Below are positions 10,640 to 23,058 of a stretch of DNA of 64,000 bases, in pieces; position 1 is the stretch's first letter; every line of letters begins with the position of its first letter. The stretch covers positions 5,919,542 through 5,983,541 of the forward strand of contig CM023534.1 in assembly GCA_013350335.1 (NCBI GenBank), read 5' to 3'. The position numbers and the translations under genes were made by a program. The notes under the pieces were generated by a model that saw only the letters and a program-made list of their open reading frames with translations, had not been told where the DNA came from and did no database searches. Source of the stretch: Chimonanthus salicifolius. Lineage: Eukaryota > Streptophyta > Magnoliopsida > Laurales > Calycanthaceae.

Positions 10640-12159
10640 GTGAAGATTTGAGTGAAACTGAGTTGCTTAAGAACGCGGATGAATTATTGTAGAAGGCAAG
10701 TTTGCAAGATTATACATAAAAAAAAAAAAAAACTCGTTGGCTTCAGAGTTTGATGATGCTGCAAGTAACAGAGACAGAGGCCTGAAAAAAAAAACAGAGA
10801 TTTAATACCAACCTTTACGCAAATGCTTTCACTTTTTTTAAGGAAAAAAATATATATTTCATTTATTTATTGAGAAACTAGACAATGATTGTGATGGTTA
10901 TTAAGAAATTGGAGAAAAATGATAATATACGATTTTCAGTAGAGCCCCATGTTACACAATTCTGTCTGTTGTGTGTATGGAGTGCATGTGTATATATTAG
11001 GTCTCAATTAATCAAGTTAAAATTTATAAAAAGTTATTAGTTGAAAATTTTTAAAATTCAGATTTGATTTGAAATACATACTTTCGGGTTGAGTAGCTGA
11101 GATAAGTTTTTCATTTTGATTTAAAAAACTCAATACAATTCGTTGATTCACCTAATTCAAAATTCTATTGAGTCAAGTAAGCTTAGATCGTCATGTTTAA
11201 ATCAAGATTTGATCCGATTAAAATTAGTATTGACTGAAAAAAAAAAAATGTAACTATGTTCAGGGATTGTAATGGTGTGGGATAATTTTAAGTGGAAAAC
11301 CGTTTCATAAATATATATGAAACTTACGTACATTTACATTTGCATGTCTTTATGGTGTGGACTTTAGGTGGATTTATTAGGATGAATAGAAATTAAGAAA
11401 AATTAAACGATTTTCTATTATTTTTTCCTCATTTCTTCTTTTGAGTTAAGATTTATTTAAAAAAAAATTAAAAATGATTATTTCTCCTCATTCTTTATTT
11501 CTACTTTTACTTCTGAGGGTAGCATCACATGCCGTGCAAACAACTTCACATTGATTGAAACTCATCATTAAAAAAGTTGAATATGAACTTAATTTTTTAA
11601 TAACTTGAATTCTATCTGAAGAGAATTTCACATGGGTCTTTCTATCTCAGAACAAAAATGTTGGGCCTTGTCTGTGTCCTTTTTCTAATATTAATTTTAA
11701 AACTTTCTATGCAGGTAGGGAATCAGGATCCTCTATAAATATTCTTTTATAGATCACTCTTTTTCATTAGTCTCTTTATTGAAAAATATTTAAATTGTCT
11801 AGCATCCTACTCCTACACAATAAAATCGGTCAACAAGAGAACCGGTACTCTAAAATGCTTTATAAAAGTCCACTTATATGGGAAAGAATCGTATTATCGT
11901 GGTCTAACTAGGGGAAAAAAAACAACATTTTTGAGATATCGGCTTCGATCTCTCTCTTGAATTTTTTTTTTTTACAAAAATCGATGGTTTAAAACTGAGA
12001 TCGGAGAGATTTCTTTCCATGGATGGGATCAGTCGGTCCACTGTTGTGGTCCAACTATGGTGGGATCAATCGGTCCAAGGAACATCACATTCCTTCATGT
12101 TGCTGCTGAATGAGGCTGTCAAGGTCATTGTAGGCTGGTACTTGTGAAGCTCATGAATG
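10640..12159. other. AT-rich intergenic DNA, no gene seen
   Basis: This is the upstream region of the germin-like gene. Poly(A/T) runs are common and no coding frame is convincing. Around 11925-12000 there is a faint TAGGGG and GAGATATCGG pattern that could be a decayed hAT-like element. Confidence 0.4.
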
Positions 12160-12610
12160 AACTTTAATGGTTTTCATCCCTCTTCTCTCTCTTTCAGCAT
12201 TTTATGATATTGATTGGGCCGGCTGTCCTCATGATCTCAAATCAACGGACGACTATGCTATTTTTCTCGACAATAACTTGATTTCTTGGAGCTTTAAGAA
12301 ACAACACATTATTGCTCGTTTCAACACTGAAGATGAATATCGTGCCATTGCTTCTTCATCTGCTGAACTCACTTGATTACTTTCTTTACTTGGAGAATTG
12401 CGTATTACCTTTCCTGGTTCTCCTACCCTTTTGTTCGTGATATGGTTGCTCGTAATCAGTTGGTTGTTAAGATTGTCTCCACCAAAGATTAGCTGACTGA
12501 TATTTTTACCAAAGGTATGTCTTCGCCTCGTTTCATCTTCCTTCGTGACAAGCTCAACCTTACCGATGGTGCGTTGTGCTTGAGGAGAGCTATTAGCGAT
12601 ACCCGATAAT
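12160..12610 (+). mobile_element. Ty1/copia polyprotein C-terminal remnant
   Basis: The frame from about 12190 reads DIDWAGCPHDLKSTDDYAIF, then ISWSFKKQHIIARFNTEDEYRA, the RNase H end of copia polyproteins. Across stops and frame changes the typical tail follows near 12490-12570 (LTDIFTKGMSSPRFIFLRDKL). In active copies SKKQ and SSTEAEYRA are usual; here F and FNTEDEY replace them. No LTR pair or protease, integrase or reverse transcriptase region is visible. It is a dead fragment. Confidence 0.8.
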
Positions 12611-13919
12611 ATCGCCAGTCAATCCCGTGATTATCCTTACCGACAATTATGAGATAATTCAGCAGTGTTTCCTTGTAGAGATATACTCTCTATATATTAT
12701 ATATATACATGTAAATACATGAATTATGTTAAGGGAAAATACTTTTATACATACCAGTAAAAAAAAAAAAACCCATAAAATCTAGCTTCAGAAAACATCG
12801 AAATGGTAGAGATATTGCAACATTTTCGTCATATAATCAAAACCAGATCAATAAAATACTGTAGTAACCTATTGACCTATTCCTCTTGTACTCAAATTTT
12901 TTTTTTAAAAAAAAACAATGCCATAGGCACTTAAAATGAAGAGACATTGCAATAATGTATCAGCATTTCTGGAGTAGTTCTTCATCAAAACTCGATTCAA
13001 ATGATGAAAAGAAGAACGGATGACTGTAGAGATGAGTCTCTCCGGTGAAGAAAGATGTTTGTGTGTACAGAGACCGGAGTCATCAAGAATTGGGGAGGGA
13101 CGTTTACACTTTCTCTCTGGATTTTCTCCAATTTTTTGCATGACATAACCCAGAGAACACGGTATAATCAAGAAATTATTTATCCTTCTATGTAATATAT
13201 TTATTGAATAGAGAGGATGATTATTATTTTTTGATGATTAAAATGTTCAAACCTCTCAGCATTTGATCATTCTTTAAGTGATGTGTAAGTCTTCATATTC
13301 ACTATAATATTATAGAGTGTAACTCTTTTGTACAGGATAAAAATTGAACTTAAACAGCTTTTTGAGTTGAGTTTCCGTTCTTATTCTTTAAGATGGGTTT
13401 CTCGCTATCGCCGTCACTCTAATATTTTTAGATTATCAGATAAAGATTATTAAATGATAAATTCATTCATAAAGTTTGTTTACGTTTTGCAAACTCTCTT
13501 TAATCTATTAATTAAATAGATAAATTACGGAAGAAAACATATATACTAGCATTTTGGTTATATTCTTTCGTTGAGAGAAGAAACGGAGAAAATATAAAAT
13601 ATTAAAATATTGAAAAGTGCATTTAAATCCCCGGTTTAGAAGATGTTCTCTCGGGAGTCAGGACTCACGAGAGCAGGTGAAGAAGCGGCCCGACCCGGTT
13701 GTATTCAAACTACCAGTCAAATGCATGTCAGATCTACCCTTCTTCCTTTCAATTCTGAAGATCAGACGAATCATGTACCCGTTGATTCCATTCTCATTCC
13801 ATTTCTCTCTCTACATCCAGAGAGCGCAACCAACGGAGAAGAAAGGGAGCAAAACTTCCGCAAAGGGCAGAACGAACCCTCTCACCGTTCCGTTGCATTA
13901 TATTCAGTGCCATTTCAGG
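12611..13919. other. intergenic DNA and 5' flank of the Rab5-like gene
   Basis: AT-rich sequence, possibly including copia LTR residue to about 12720. The last 300 bases are more balanced in composition and should hold the promoter and 5' UTR of the Rab5-like gene. Overlapping open frames at 13617-14032 look fortuitous. Confidence 0.45.
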
Positions 13920-16900
13920 ATGGCGAGGACAGCCAACAAGAGGAACATACAGGCGAAGCTGGTAGGTACGTTTTCCTTTTTTCTTTTTTAAAACCTTGCC
14001 ATCCCTGTTCTTGTCGAGTACCATTTAAATAAATGGTTTTCAATCCACTGAATTTAAAAAATCAGATTTTATTGGGTTTTTTTTTTTGTGGGTGTTAAAT
14101 TTATGGCACTTGATGTTTCTAGCTCACTGTCCCTCTTGAATTGGACATTACCCAATTTGATAAATTCTGAGTAATCACTCGTAAATTTGGTTGTTTGATC
14201 GATTCTTCGTTACACTCACATGTGGATTAAGCTCCACTTCAACTGACCGTTAAATGTTTGCGACTTTGAGGCTCTTTTCACGTTGGCTTTTAGTAAAAAC
14301 CTGTCAATGCATAGACTTTTTTGAACTTTGGTCTTATGGATTACTTCTAGATCCTATCCATCAACCCTTAATAACAGTATTTAATGAGATTTTTGGTTGG
14401 TGATGGATTTCATGGCAATGGTCTCATCTATATATTATTTGTGAAGTACTAGAAGGAGAAGAAATAATAAATAACAATAATAATATTATTATTATTATTA
14501 TGAACATGGCAACGACAGAAAGGGAGGAGGAATGAATAGTTTCAAGCACTGAAAAAACATCTCACATGTTTTGATAAGTATCTAGTATTATCTCAGGATA
14601 ATATCTTATGATATTTTGAAAAATATCGCTAGAATGACAGAACCATGATATTTCAGGATAGTATGATGACGATGTAATAATGTTTTCATGATAATTACCC
14701 AACATCTCTGTCCATTTTAAATTTATATTTTAACATTTTAAATTAGATTTTCTGCAACAATTTGAAATATCCTGATATTATCCGGTGAAGATAATTATAT
14801 CTCATGTCTGCGACAATGGTTACAATTGCCATGTTGATGTGTGAAGTGACAGAATTTAGTGCCAAAGAGTGATTTGTAGAAAATAGAATTCACAATGGTT
14901 GGATATGATAAGGCTTTGTTGATTATTACTAATGGTATTGCAGCTCTTGCTGCCATTGCCAAATTAGCTGCGAATGTTTTATGTTAATCATGATAATCCA
15001 TATTATTACCAAGAATGTACATGGAGAGGATTTCATTACCCTAGATACTGATTAACAGACATCAAAGTTGAAAGGTTTATGTTTTTCCATTTTCTGGATA
15101 AAAGGTCATTTCCTTTTGATGTTGCCTCTTTTAGTGATCTGGATTGAGGCTCGTCTATGCTGCTGCAAGGTTGATATCAATATTTGACCAATCATACTTA
15201 ATATTATTGTATATATTTCATTGTCATTACTGACGTCACTTTGGATGTCCTATCACTTTGTTCAAATGATCCTTCTGTTCATCAAGAGTGTGCACCATTG
15301 ATGGATGGAAAACTAGGACATTACGTTGAAGTTGATAGAAGGGAAGCCTATAGATCCAGGCTAGGCACTTATCCACTTTTTAATCCGATTCAAAGGTTTG
15401 GCCCATTGTTTTGTATGAAGGCCATTGCACCATTACAGGGTGAAGGTTTTGCTCAATAGCTAAGTGAAAGAAGTGAATTAGTCTGAAGGGGTTTGGTGAG
15501 AGTGGTATTCTTGAATGTGAGAAAGTATCACACAGGACCACTTGATTGGCTAATCTGTTTCACTTCTGAGTATTTGTTCTGCTGTTCTATGTCATGGCAT
15601 CCCATTTTTTTTTTGATAATTTGCAACAACTGAAGATACATAGAAACTATCTGTAAATAAGTAACTTTTCCTGGACAGAACATACTGGGTTTGGGTGATT
15701 TTATCACACTTTTTTCATCTGTAGGACAAATAACACATATTTCTTTTATTTTAGTATGAATTTCTCTGATAATTTATCCTGTTATTTTATTTACACAAGC
15801 ATTACATAAGGATTCCTGTGATTTTCTTGATTTTATCTATGATTTCTGTAGGTACTTGTTGGTGCCATGGGAACTGGGAAAACCAGTTTAGTACTGAGGT
15901 TTGTCAAAGGCCAGTTTTTTGAATATCAGGTTTGCTTCTCTTGTTTTCTGCCTCTGTTTTGATATGATGCCTAGGCCTGGCATGGACAAGGCAAGGGCAT
16001 GTCATTGATATGGCAATGATATAAATTTTACTCATAAAAATGAACTATTCAACAACATGACATGGGAAAGTTATCTACTTTGAAGTGTCTGGGTATTATA
16101 GCTGTTCGGTGGCTTGACTGAGTCTTATTATCCTGAAGGGTCATTGACATTTAGTTTATTTTCAGGAATCAACAATAGGAGCAGCTTTCTTCTCACAAAC
16201 ATTATCAATAAACGAGGCTACTGTAAAATTTGATATATGGGATACAGCTGGACAAGAGCGTTATCATAGCTTAACCCCCATGTATTACCGTGGGGCAGCT
16301 GCTGCTGTTGTGGTCTATGACATTTCAAGCATGGTATTATGTCAGTTTAAAGTACTTTTAGTTACTTTCTTAGTTGTTTGAACTACTATATAGTGTGAAT
16401 GATCATTGATAAATCAGTGTTCACATTTTTGTAAATACACTAGATGTCAACCATATAATTTAGTTCACCAAGGAGTTCAGTTCTCGCCAAAACTATCCTT
16501 TGTAGTTTTAATGGTCATTATAAAGCATAACATTTCTTGTGTTGGGAGCATGGGATGCCTGGTTTCCAGTGCTCCTAATTTTGATGCTTCCATGTGCTCT
16601 TTCAGCTCATTCTATTGAGCTGGACATGAGAGGAGTTCCAACTATTTAAAAAATGAATCAAATCAAAAGCACTTTCAGGTCTCGACATGACTTGGTAGGA
16701 TAACTGTGAGGATGAGGGATTTTAGGTATAGATTTTTGAAAAAAAAATGGAGTTCATGAAAGGAAACTTACCTAAGTGAAAATGTGGAATGAAGTTGGAT
16801 TTGGAATTATGGGTGTACAGAAAATGAACTTAGTGAAAATGTGGAATGAAGTTGGATTTGGAATTATGGGTGTACAGAAATGAACTTTGTTAATGAATTG

Positions 16901-17751
16901 TCTTTGCTTGGTAAAAACGAAGATGCTGCTTTGCTTGTCTGTCAGCAAAATATTGGTGGTTCTTGGTATTTAGTTTTGGGATGTCCATGATAAATACAAG
17001 TGTTTTTTTAAGAATTTAAAAAAGAACCATATTGCTCTGATTTGAAATGTGGTTTCCTCTCTTGGTTTCTTACCTTTGACAAAATTAAGGAAAAGGGGGC
17101 TTTTCTCCTACATATGAAATATGAAATTTTGGGCTGATCAACACTTTGGGAGGCTTGGATCATGTTTCGAAGCACTTTTAAAAGTCAACTAAGGATTGCA
17201 CTTTCTTCATGCGAACTATGACAAATGCAGAATATGACACTAATCTCCCTATTTATCCCTACTTCTCAACCATCAAAATGCTATTAATTTTTTAGTTTTA
17301 GGCATAAGATAAAGAAATAATACTAAAAATAAACGGTGGCTTTAGTATGAAGTTCTATTGTGATTTTAATATAAAATAATTTGAAATATAAGAAATGCAT
17401 CTTTAAAAACGAAGAAGAAATGCTTGGGTGGATAGCCTGATCAAGTGTACAGCTTTCATGTGGCACCCATGGGATGATCAATCTAAACTGTTTTACGCTT
17501 TGAATTCAAAGTTTACTAGGGTTGTTGTCCATCCAAGTCATCCTAATTGTTGGATCGAGTGTCAAATATTATGTATTTATCTAATATTTTAACTTGAATG
17601 CTCAAGAACTGAGAGTTGAAATGATTTGATGGGACCAACTTCGAACATTGTGATGGTGCATATGATTTCCCTTTTGTTATAATATGCCAAAACAATAAAC
17701 TACTACATTATTTCACATATATAAATTGAAACTTTCAGTTACACACAGTTG

Positions 17752-17785
<34 letters not shown>

Positions 17786-19986
17786 ACACACACATAGAGA
17801 TTGAGACAAGATTGTCAGTTGTCTCTTACAAAAAAATTCCTCAATTTTCAGTTTGACAAGAGCTTGTAACATGGTTGGTAAGTACTTGTTTTTTGCAACC
17901 AAAAGCTTTGAGGTTTGAGTCCTATGGCTGTGCAAAAAATTTGCCAAATTCAATTGTGAATGCCGACCCTAGATAGATGGGACAACTGGCTTTAATGATG
18001 ATTTTTTAAGACCATATCTATCACATGCTAGACTCATCCTCTTCTCTATTCAAGAAGAAAGAACCTTTTATATCTCCCCCTTTCCTTTCTTGTCCATCAC
18101 ATCCGACTCTTTCTTGTGTATTAGTGCATTAATTGGGTTTTCCTCATTAAACCTTTGGCTTCTTATGAGGGCAAATTTTCTTTCATTCTAAACAAAAGCT
18201 GATGAAATAATGAAAACAGAAAAATTACAATCTGCAAATAGATGATTGTTCATATGGGTAATGGCTTGGCCCAATGGAGCTCGCCCTTAGAGAATATCAA
18301 TGTCTCTGCATAATGGTCCTTCTTGCTGCCCTGTCATCTTGATTTTGGAATATCTTATTCTTGCAAGTGTTTGTTGGAGGATGTGAGTTGAAGAATCTTT
18401 GACTTATCTACTTCATCTCTTTATTCAATGTTAATTCATTATTCTTCTTGTTGATAAAGAAGAAGAGTTGCTTCTAACTGGTATAACCTTGGTTTTTGCC
18501 TTTAGGATTCTTTTGTAAGAGGCAAAAAATGGGTTCAAGAACTGCAGAGACAAGGTAGTTCGTTTAAGCATCGTTTTTCTTTTTTCCATCAACAATGTTT
18601 GTCCTTGAATGTGTTAATCTTGCAGCCATAAAATGTTGTAGGTACGATGATACACGTTAGGGGCATCCTTCTACTGCATCTTATATTTTTTTAAATGATC
18701 TTTTTTCCAGGAAATGCAAATTTGGTGATAACGTTGGTCGCTAACAAAGCTGACTTAGAAAGTAAGAGAAAAGTGGATAATGAGGTAACTGTAAAGTGTT
18801 GCAGGTTTTGTTTCTCTCTTGTATCTTATTATGGTCCTTGGAGTTCCGTTTATTCATAATTTTATGCCATGCTACTGCCTGAAGGGTTGTTTAAATATAT
18901 TTGAGGAGTGTAAGAATCTGAGCCATGACTTACCTTCTTTCTCCATCCTAGTTCCCTTTATTTTATTGGCTTAATTGCTGTTACAAAGAAATTGGATGGA
19001 GAACTGGAGTACCCTACTATTAGAGAGATGTTGTCATCATCATCATTATCCATTAGAGAGACATCTTTCTTTTAAACAAAGCTCACTGGCTTTTCAATTG
19101 TTTTTCTCTTTATTCGGAAGCACCCTGAATGAAGTAAATGATGCAATAGAATAACGTTCTCTTATTCAATCTAATCGGTTCTATGAATCGTTGTTTTCAG
19201 AGGCTTAGTTATAAGTTTTATAATTGCAAAATGTCAAAAATTATATGATCAAATTTTTAATTGATACTCCTGAATGAAAAGAGGCCCTAGTTGAATTCTT
19301 ACATCGACTCTGTCAGTTTTCTTATCTGTAATGTTTTTTTGGCTATGCATTTTACTATTATTTGGGACCTCGAAGTAATTATTTGTTTACTATGACATAA
19401 ATCCTAAGCAAAGCATAACCAACCCCGACCTCCACCACCACCACCACTTTTTCAGTAAGGTTTATGGTGTTGAGAGGAAAAATGAAAATCTGGTTCTTTA
19501 TAAGACACCATATGTTTCATATGGTCCCTGTTGATCGTTGAAAATGGGTCCCCATAGTTATGAAATAGTATGCATCATGAAACCGTACATCTAATGAAGC
19601 TTAACCTTTAATTCCTTTTGATGCATGTTAACCCATGTCTCTGCCCTCTTCAAGAGTGTCAACTGATTAAGGGTGATAATTTCACCATTGATTATTGCAG
19701 GAAGGTGAATCATATGCTCGAGAAAATGGGCTGTCTTTTATTGAAACATCTGCAAAAACAGCGCAAAATGTCAATGAACTCTTTTATGAAATAGGTACTA
19801 TGGTATCATTTGCAACATTTATGATATGCATACAGAGTTGGATAGCATGCTGAGGTGTTTAAAATCCCATTTTCAGCGAAGAGGCTGGCAATAGCGTGTC
19901 CACCACGTCCAACAGGGATGAATCTTCACGAAGAAGCACGAGAAAGAGGACAGAGGACTATTTTGCTGCTCAATTTAGGTTCCTGA
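13920..19986 (+). CDS. Rab5-like small GTPase (RABF2/ARA7 type) with altered C-terminus
   Basis: Seven exons join in frame: 13920-13961, 15852-15929, 16166-16333, 18506-18554, 18711-18784, 19701-19794 and 19877-19986. They give 204 residues. I recognise a plant RABF2-type Rab5, a GTPase of endosome and vacuole traffic. The nucleotide motifs are present: P-loop G18-AMGTGKTS (the usual Asp is Ala), switch [15 protein letters not shown] (66-71, with Q70), NKAD (124-127) and ETSAK (152-156). All introns are GT/AG. The last exon starts normally ([15 protein letters not shown]) but ends TILLLNLGS with no C-terminal cysteine pair. One frame over, 19958-19978 reads LFCCSI and stop, an expected prenylation end. 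One base too many, for instance in AAA at 19943-19945, would explain this. It may be an assembly error, an allele or a decaying gene. Confidence 0.88.
14480..14503. repeat. (TAA/TTA)n microsatellite
   Basis: AAT and ATT triplet runs lie in intron 1 of the Rab5-like gene. Confidence 0.7.
16775..16884. repeat. 57-bp tandem duplication in Rab5-like intron 3
   Basis: The block AGTGAAAATGTGGAATGAAG through GGGTGTACAGAAAATGAACT is repeated almost exactly with a 57-base offset (16781 and 16838). The copies differ at only a few positions, so the duplication is young. Confidence 0.85.
17755..17782. repeat. (CT)n microsatellite
   Basis: A CT dinucleotide run in intron 3 of the Rab5-like gene, followed by a short CA run. 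Confidence 0.85.
17862..18006 (+). mobile_element. diverged tRNA-derived SINE, relative of 4321-4495
   Basis: The order of motifs matches the copy at 4321: ATGGTTGGTAAGTACTTGTT, TTGCAACC, B-box AGGTTTGAGTCC followed by TATGG, then AATGCCGACCCTAGATAGAT and GGGACAA. The same tail words (GCTTTAATGATGATT) close it. It lies in intron 3 of the Rab5-like gene. No clear target duplication remains. Confidence 0.65.
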
Positions 19987-21036
19987 TGTACAGTTTCACT
20001 GTCTTCATAAGATTGATCATGTGCCTCAAAGGTGCTGTAACTAAAATGGACCTTACAGAATACTGGTTTCCAACGCCCACTCATCTCATTAACTGTGTGA
20101 AGGGAATCCTTTTCATTGCAAGAGACATCTGAACTTATAAGCTATTGTATTAAAGGGGGGCATAATCAGGTTTTCAGTGACAAGTAGGTGGTTCATTTGG
20201 TGGAGGCTCTATCATGCCTGGTCAAAGCTGCTTCTTGGCTGGTTATTTTCAAAGGATTCACTGGTACTCCTAAATTTGATTTGTAGAGAGCTCGGCCAGA
20301 AGCCTAGAAGGCATAATATATATATTTAAAGTAATTGTACATCCTTTCAGAAGTTGCAGATCCCTTCCAATATTTTTTTTTAAAACAATTTGGAAGGAAT
20401 ACAGTTTCAGCTAGTTGAAGTCCATATGCCGTCAATAATACATGTTGATCCCAATGACAATTTTGGAAACTTGACACCCAGACACCTGAAAGTAGGCAAT
20501 GGTTTTGTCGGATACTTTTTATGCTTAGTGGGCTTAGCCCGGAGTATTTGCTATCATGTTGGGCCAGCATAATATGAGATAGGTTTAAAGACTTGATTTT
20601 CCGTGATCCATAATTCTGGAGCTTTTTGCTTATTGCTATGCTACTTGACATTTAGCATCAGGGCAAATATCAGGCATATGCAATTTTTTCATTAAATATT
20701 GGTCATTTATATGTTCAAATATTATTTCTAAGTTATGAGCGTGAAATTTTCAAATATTATAAAAAATCATGAAGAATTACAAAAAAAAATTAGGTTTTTT
20801 TTAAATAATCATTAAATGTCTGTATGATTTTTAATTCAAAATTGGGATAATATTTTAGAAACTTTAGCTGGAATCTAGGTCTAATTTGTTCCGAATTTGA
20901 AACTCATGCCTAATTAATCATGATGTGCCGAATCGGTAAGACTAACAACAATCTACATGAGTTGTTTTATTTTTTCTTGAAATGGTCACTTAATTTATAG
21001 AAAGGACAAAAGTTATGCACAATTAGGATACCCATG
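19987..21036. other. 3' flank of the Rab5-like gene
   Basis: The 3' UTR probably extends several hundred bases past 19986; no single polyadenylation site can be chosen. The rest is AT-rich with no coding pattern. Confidence 0.4.
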
Positions 21037-21200
21037 TGGATGTAGTTTAACTGGTTGTGGATGTAGTTTAACTGGTTGTCTTCCGCTTTAGGAAACGGAA
21101 GGTTGTTGGTTCGAGCCCCCATGGCCTAATCTTGGTGTGCCTTGGGGGTAGTGAGCTCATCTTTAGGGATTTTAGTTAATACCCTTGATTATCTCCCAAG
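21037..21200 (+). mobile_element. SINE, GGCCTAA..TTGGTGT family (copy 2) with duplicated A-box
   Basis: A B-box GGTTCGAGCCCC is followed by CATGGCCTAATCTTGGTGTG and GGGGGTAGTG, as in the copy at 44728. The promoter-like segment GATGTAGTTTAACTGGTTGT occurs twice in tandem (about 21039-21058 and 21060-21079), so the A-box is duplicated. Confidence 0.7.
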
Positions 21201-21459
21201 TCCCATTAACACCGTTGAAATTTCGGTAATGCATGGGCTAAAATTTAGTCCAAAATTTTGGAAACAGCCATGAATTAAAATAGAAATACACTCCATTGAT
21301 GCCTCGGCCACAATGTTAATTTAATTTCTTTGCTTGCACGTTTCAATCTCCTCATTAAGCAACGCCAGGAATTTGAGATCGTCTTTCAAAGCAAACTCGA
21401 CTTTTTTAGGGAGATTTTTGCGGACAGAGATATGACGGATCTTCAAGCTGAGATTTAAA

Positions 21460-21725
21460 TTGAAATATTGGCTCATATCGGTAGGATTATATATTTTCTT
21501 TCCTTAGTTAAAAAGATTAGATGATTTTTTTTCAAATATTGATCGATTTTATTTATTTTTATTTTTTAGAATTAAAAAAATTAAAAAACGCATATATCAG
21601 CCATATATAACGATTTTATACATATTGGATGATATATATCGTATCGCTCAATATATATCAGTTCTTAAAATCCGATTCATATCAGCCGATTCCATACGTA
21701 TCCGTTGATATTTTCACCTATACCT
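21460..21725. mobile_element. degenerate TATCGGCCGATA-family element
   Basis: Motifs such as CATATCGG, ATATCAGCC, GATATATATCG and ATCAGCCGAT recur through this AT-rich stretch, in the manner of the better preserved copies at 22148 and 52773. Termini and target duplication are not recognisable. Confidence 0.45.
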
Positions 21726-21758
21726 GCTTTTATCTACCTTTGAGGGGTTGGTTTGCAG

Positions 21759-22128
21759 TAGGGCTCCAACTCGGGTCGGGTGGGTCGGATTTCTTAAAAC
21801 CCAACCCAACCCGACCCGAGTTGATATATATGAAACCTGACTCGAATTCTCAACCCGAACTCTAGAACCTGACCCGACCCGAATTCTAACCCGAATCAAC
21901 CCGAATTCTGACTCGACCGCATTCTGAACCCATTTTAACCTAATTTTAGTCGAGTCGGGTTGGGTCAGGTCGGGTCGGGTTAACTTTTAAAATCCTCAAC
22001 TTGGCCCGACCTGAATTTCATGCGGGTTTTTATCTTCTCAGCCTTACATCACCGCTGGCCCGAAATTCTTGACCCGACCTGCATGATTTCTTGGGTTGGG
22101 TCATAACCCGACCTGAGTTGCAGCCCTA
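21759..22128. mobile_element. hAT-like MITE, GGGTC/GACCC family (copy 2)
   Basis: The left end TAGGGCTCCAACTCGGGTCG and the right end GACCTGAGTTGCAGCCCTA are inverted repeats. The flanking octamers GTTTGCAG (21751-21758) and GTTTGCGG (22129-22136) match at seven of eight. The interior is dense in CGGGTC and GACCC words, with the orientation changing near the middle. No transposase is encoded. An 8-bp duplication with such ends fits the hAT superfamily. Confidence 0.8.
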
Positions 22129-22147
22129 GTTTGCGGGTAGTCTTGGG

Positions 22148-22701
22148 CAAAGGTCCAAATATCGGCCGATACATATCGTATCGGCCGATATATATCGATT
22201 TTTTTAAACCGAGTAATATCGGCCGATACAATAAGTATCGGCCGTACATACCGAATATCGGCCGATATGGCCGATATTCGGTCCGAAATATCGGTCACAA
22301 TATCGGCCGATATTCATAAATATCGGTATTTAAATTTTTTTTTTTTAAAACACCGATACGGTTTTTTGCGGTTTTTACGCTGTTTTTCGCGGTTTTTCGC
22401 GGTTTTCCACTATTTTCCAGGGTTTACGCTTCTCAGGGGTGTTCACGGTTTTTTGCAGTTTTTGCAGTTTTTCGCAGTTTTCCACGGTTTTCCGCGGTTT
22501 AGGGTTTACGGTTCTTAGGGGTGTTCACGGTTTTTTGCGGTTTTGTCACGGTTCATCACTGTTCATCACTGGCTTTTTGCAGTTTTTTCACGGTTCCGAT
22601 ATCGGAGGAGAGAGAAAATGCCGATATCGGTATGAGAGATAAAATTATCGGCCGAAATATCGTCTGTATCGCATATCGGCCGATATGTTTTTGAACCCCT
22701 G
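22148..22701. mobile_element. hAT-like MITE, TATCGGCCGATA family (554 bp)
   Basis: A perfect 8-bp repeat, GTCTTGGG, flanks it at 22140-22147 and 22702-22709. The ends are CAAAGGTCCAAATATCGG and, read inward from the right, CAGGGGTTCAAAAACATATCGG. Both outer thirds are arrays of the palindrome TATCGGCCGATA. The middle (about 22350-22590) is a different tandem array built from TTTTTCGCGG/TTTTTGCAG words. Several short open frames (IGRY and SADI repeats) are by-products of the palindrome. Only 11 bases separate its left duplication from the right end of the neighbouring element. Confidence 0.85.
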
Positions 22702-23058
22702 GTCTTGGGATCAAGTCCACCTCAATACAAAAAGGGTCACTCTATTATTCTCTATCTGGTATTTGAAGATTGAAAATTTACACATGCTTAAAAGATTAGT
22801 CAGGTACAATGCTTGGATACCTTGATCTTAAAAAAAAAAATCAAACCCAATTTGAATTCATTTTGAGTTAATCTCACCATTCGATTAAATGGTGATGTTG
22901 CCCATGGAAAAATCATTCCAAAGTCGATTGAATAATATTCACTCAATTTATCTCATCATTAGATCGTGTCTAAAATATAAATACTCATCAACAGTCAAAA
23001 TTAAACATAAAAGAAATAGAGTAATTTGATGATAAAATATTGAACAGACTCTTACGCC

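Noticed and set aside
13617..14032. Two overlapping 124-129 codon frames before the Rab5-like gene
   Set aside because: They cover the probable 5' UTR and exon 1 in wrong frames and carry no recognisable motif.
22131..22642. Open frames with IGRY, YRPI and SADI repeats
   Set aside because: They are the translation of the TATCGGCCGATA palindrome array, appear on both strands and recur in every copy of the element.
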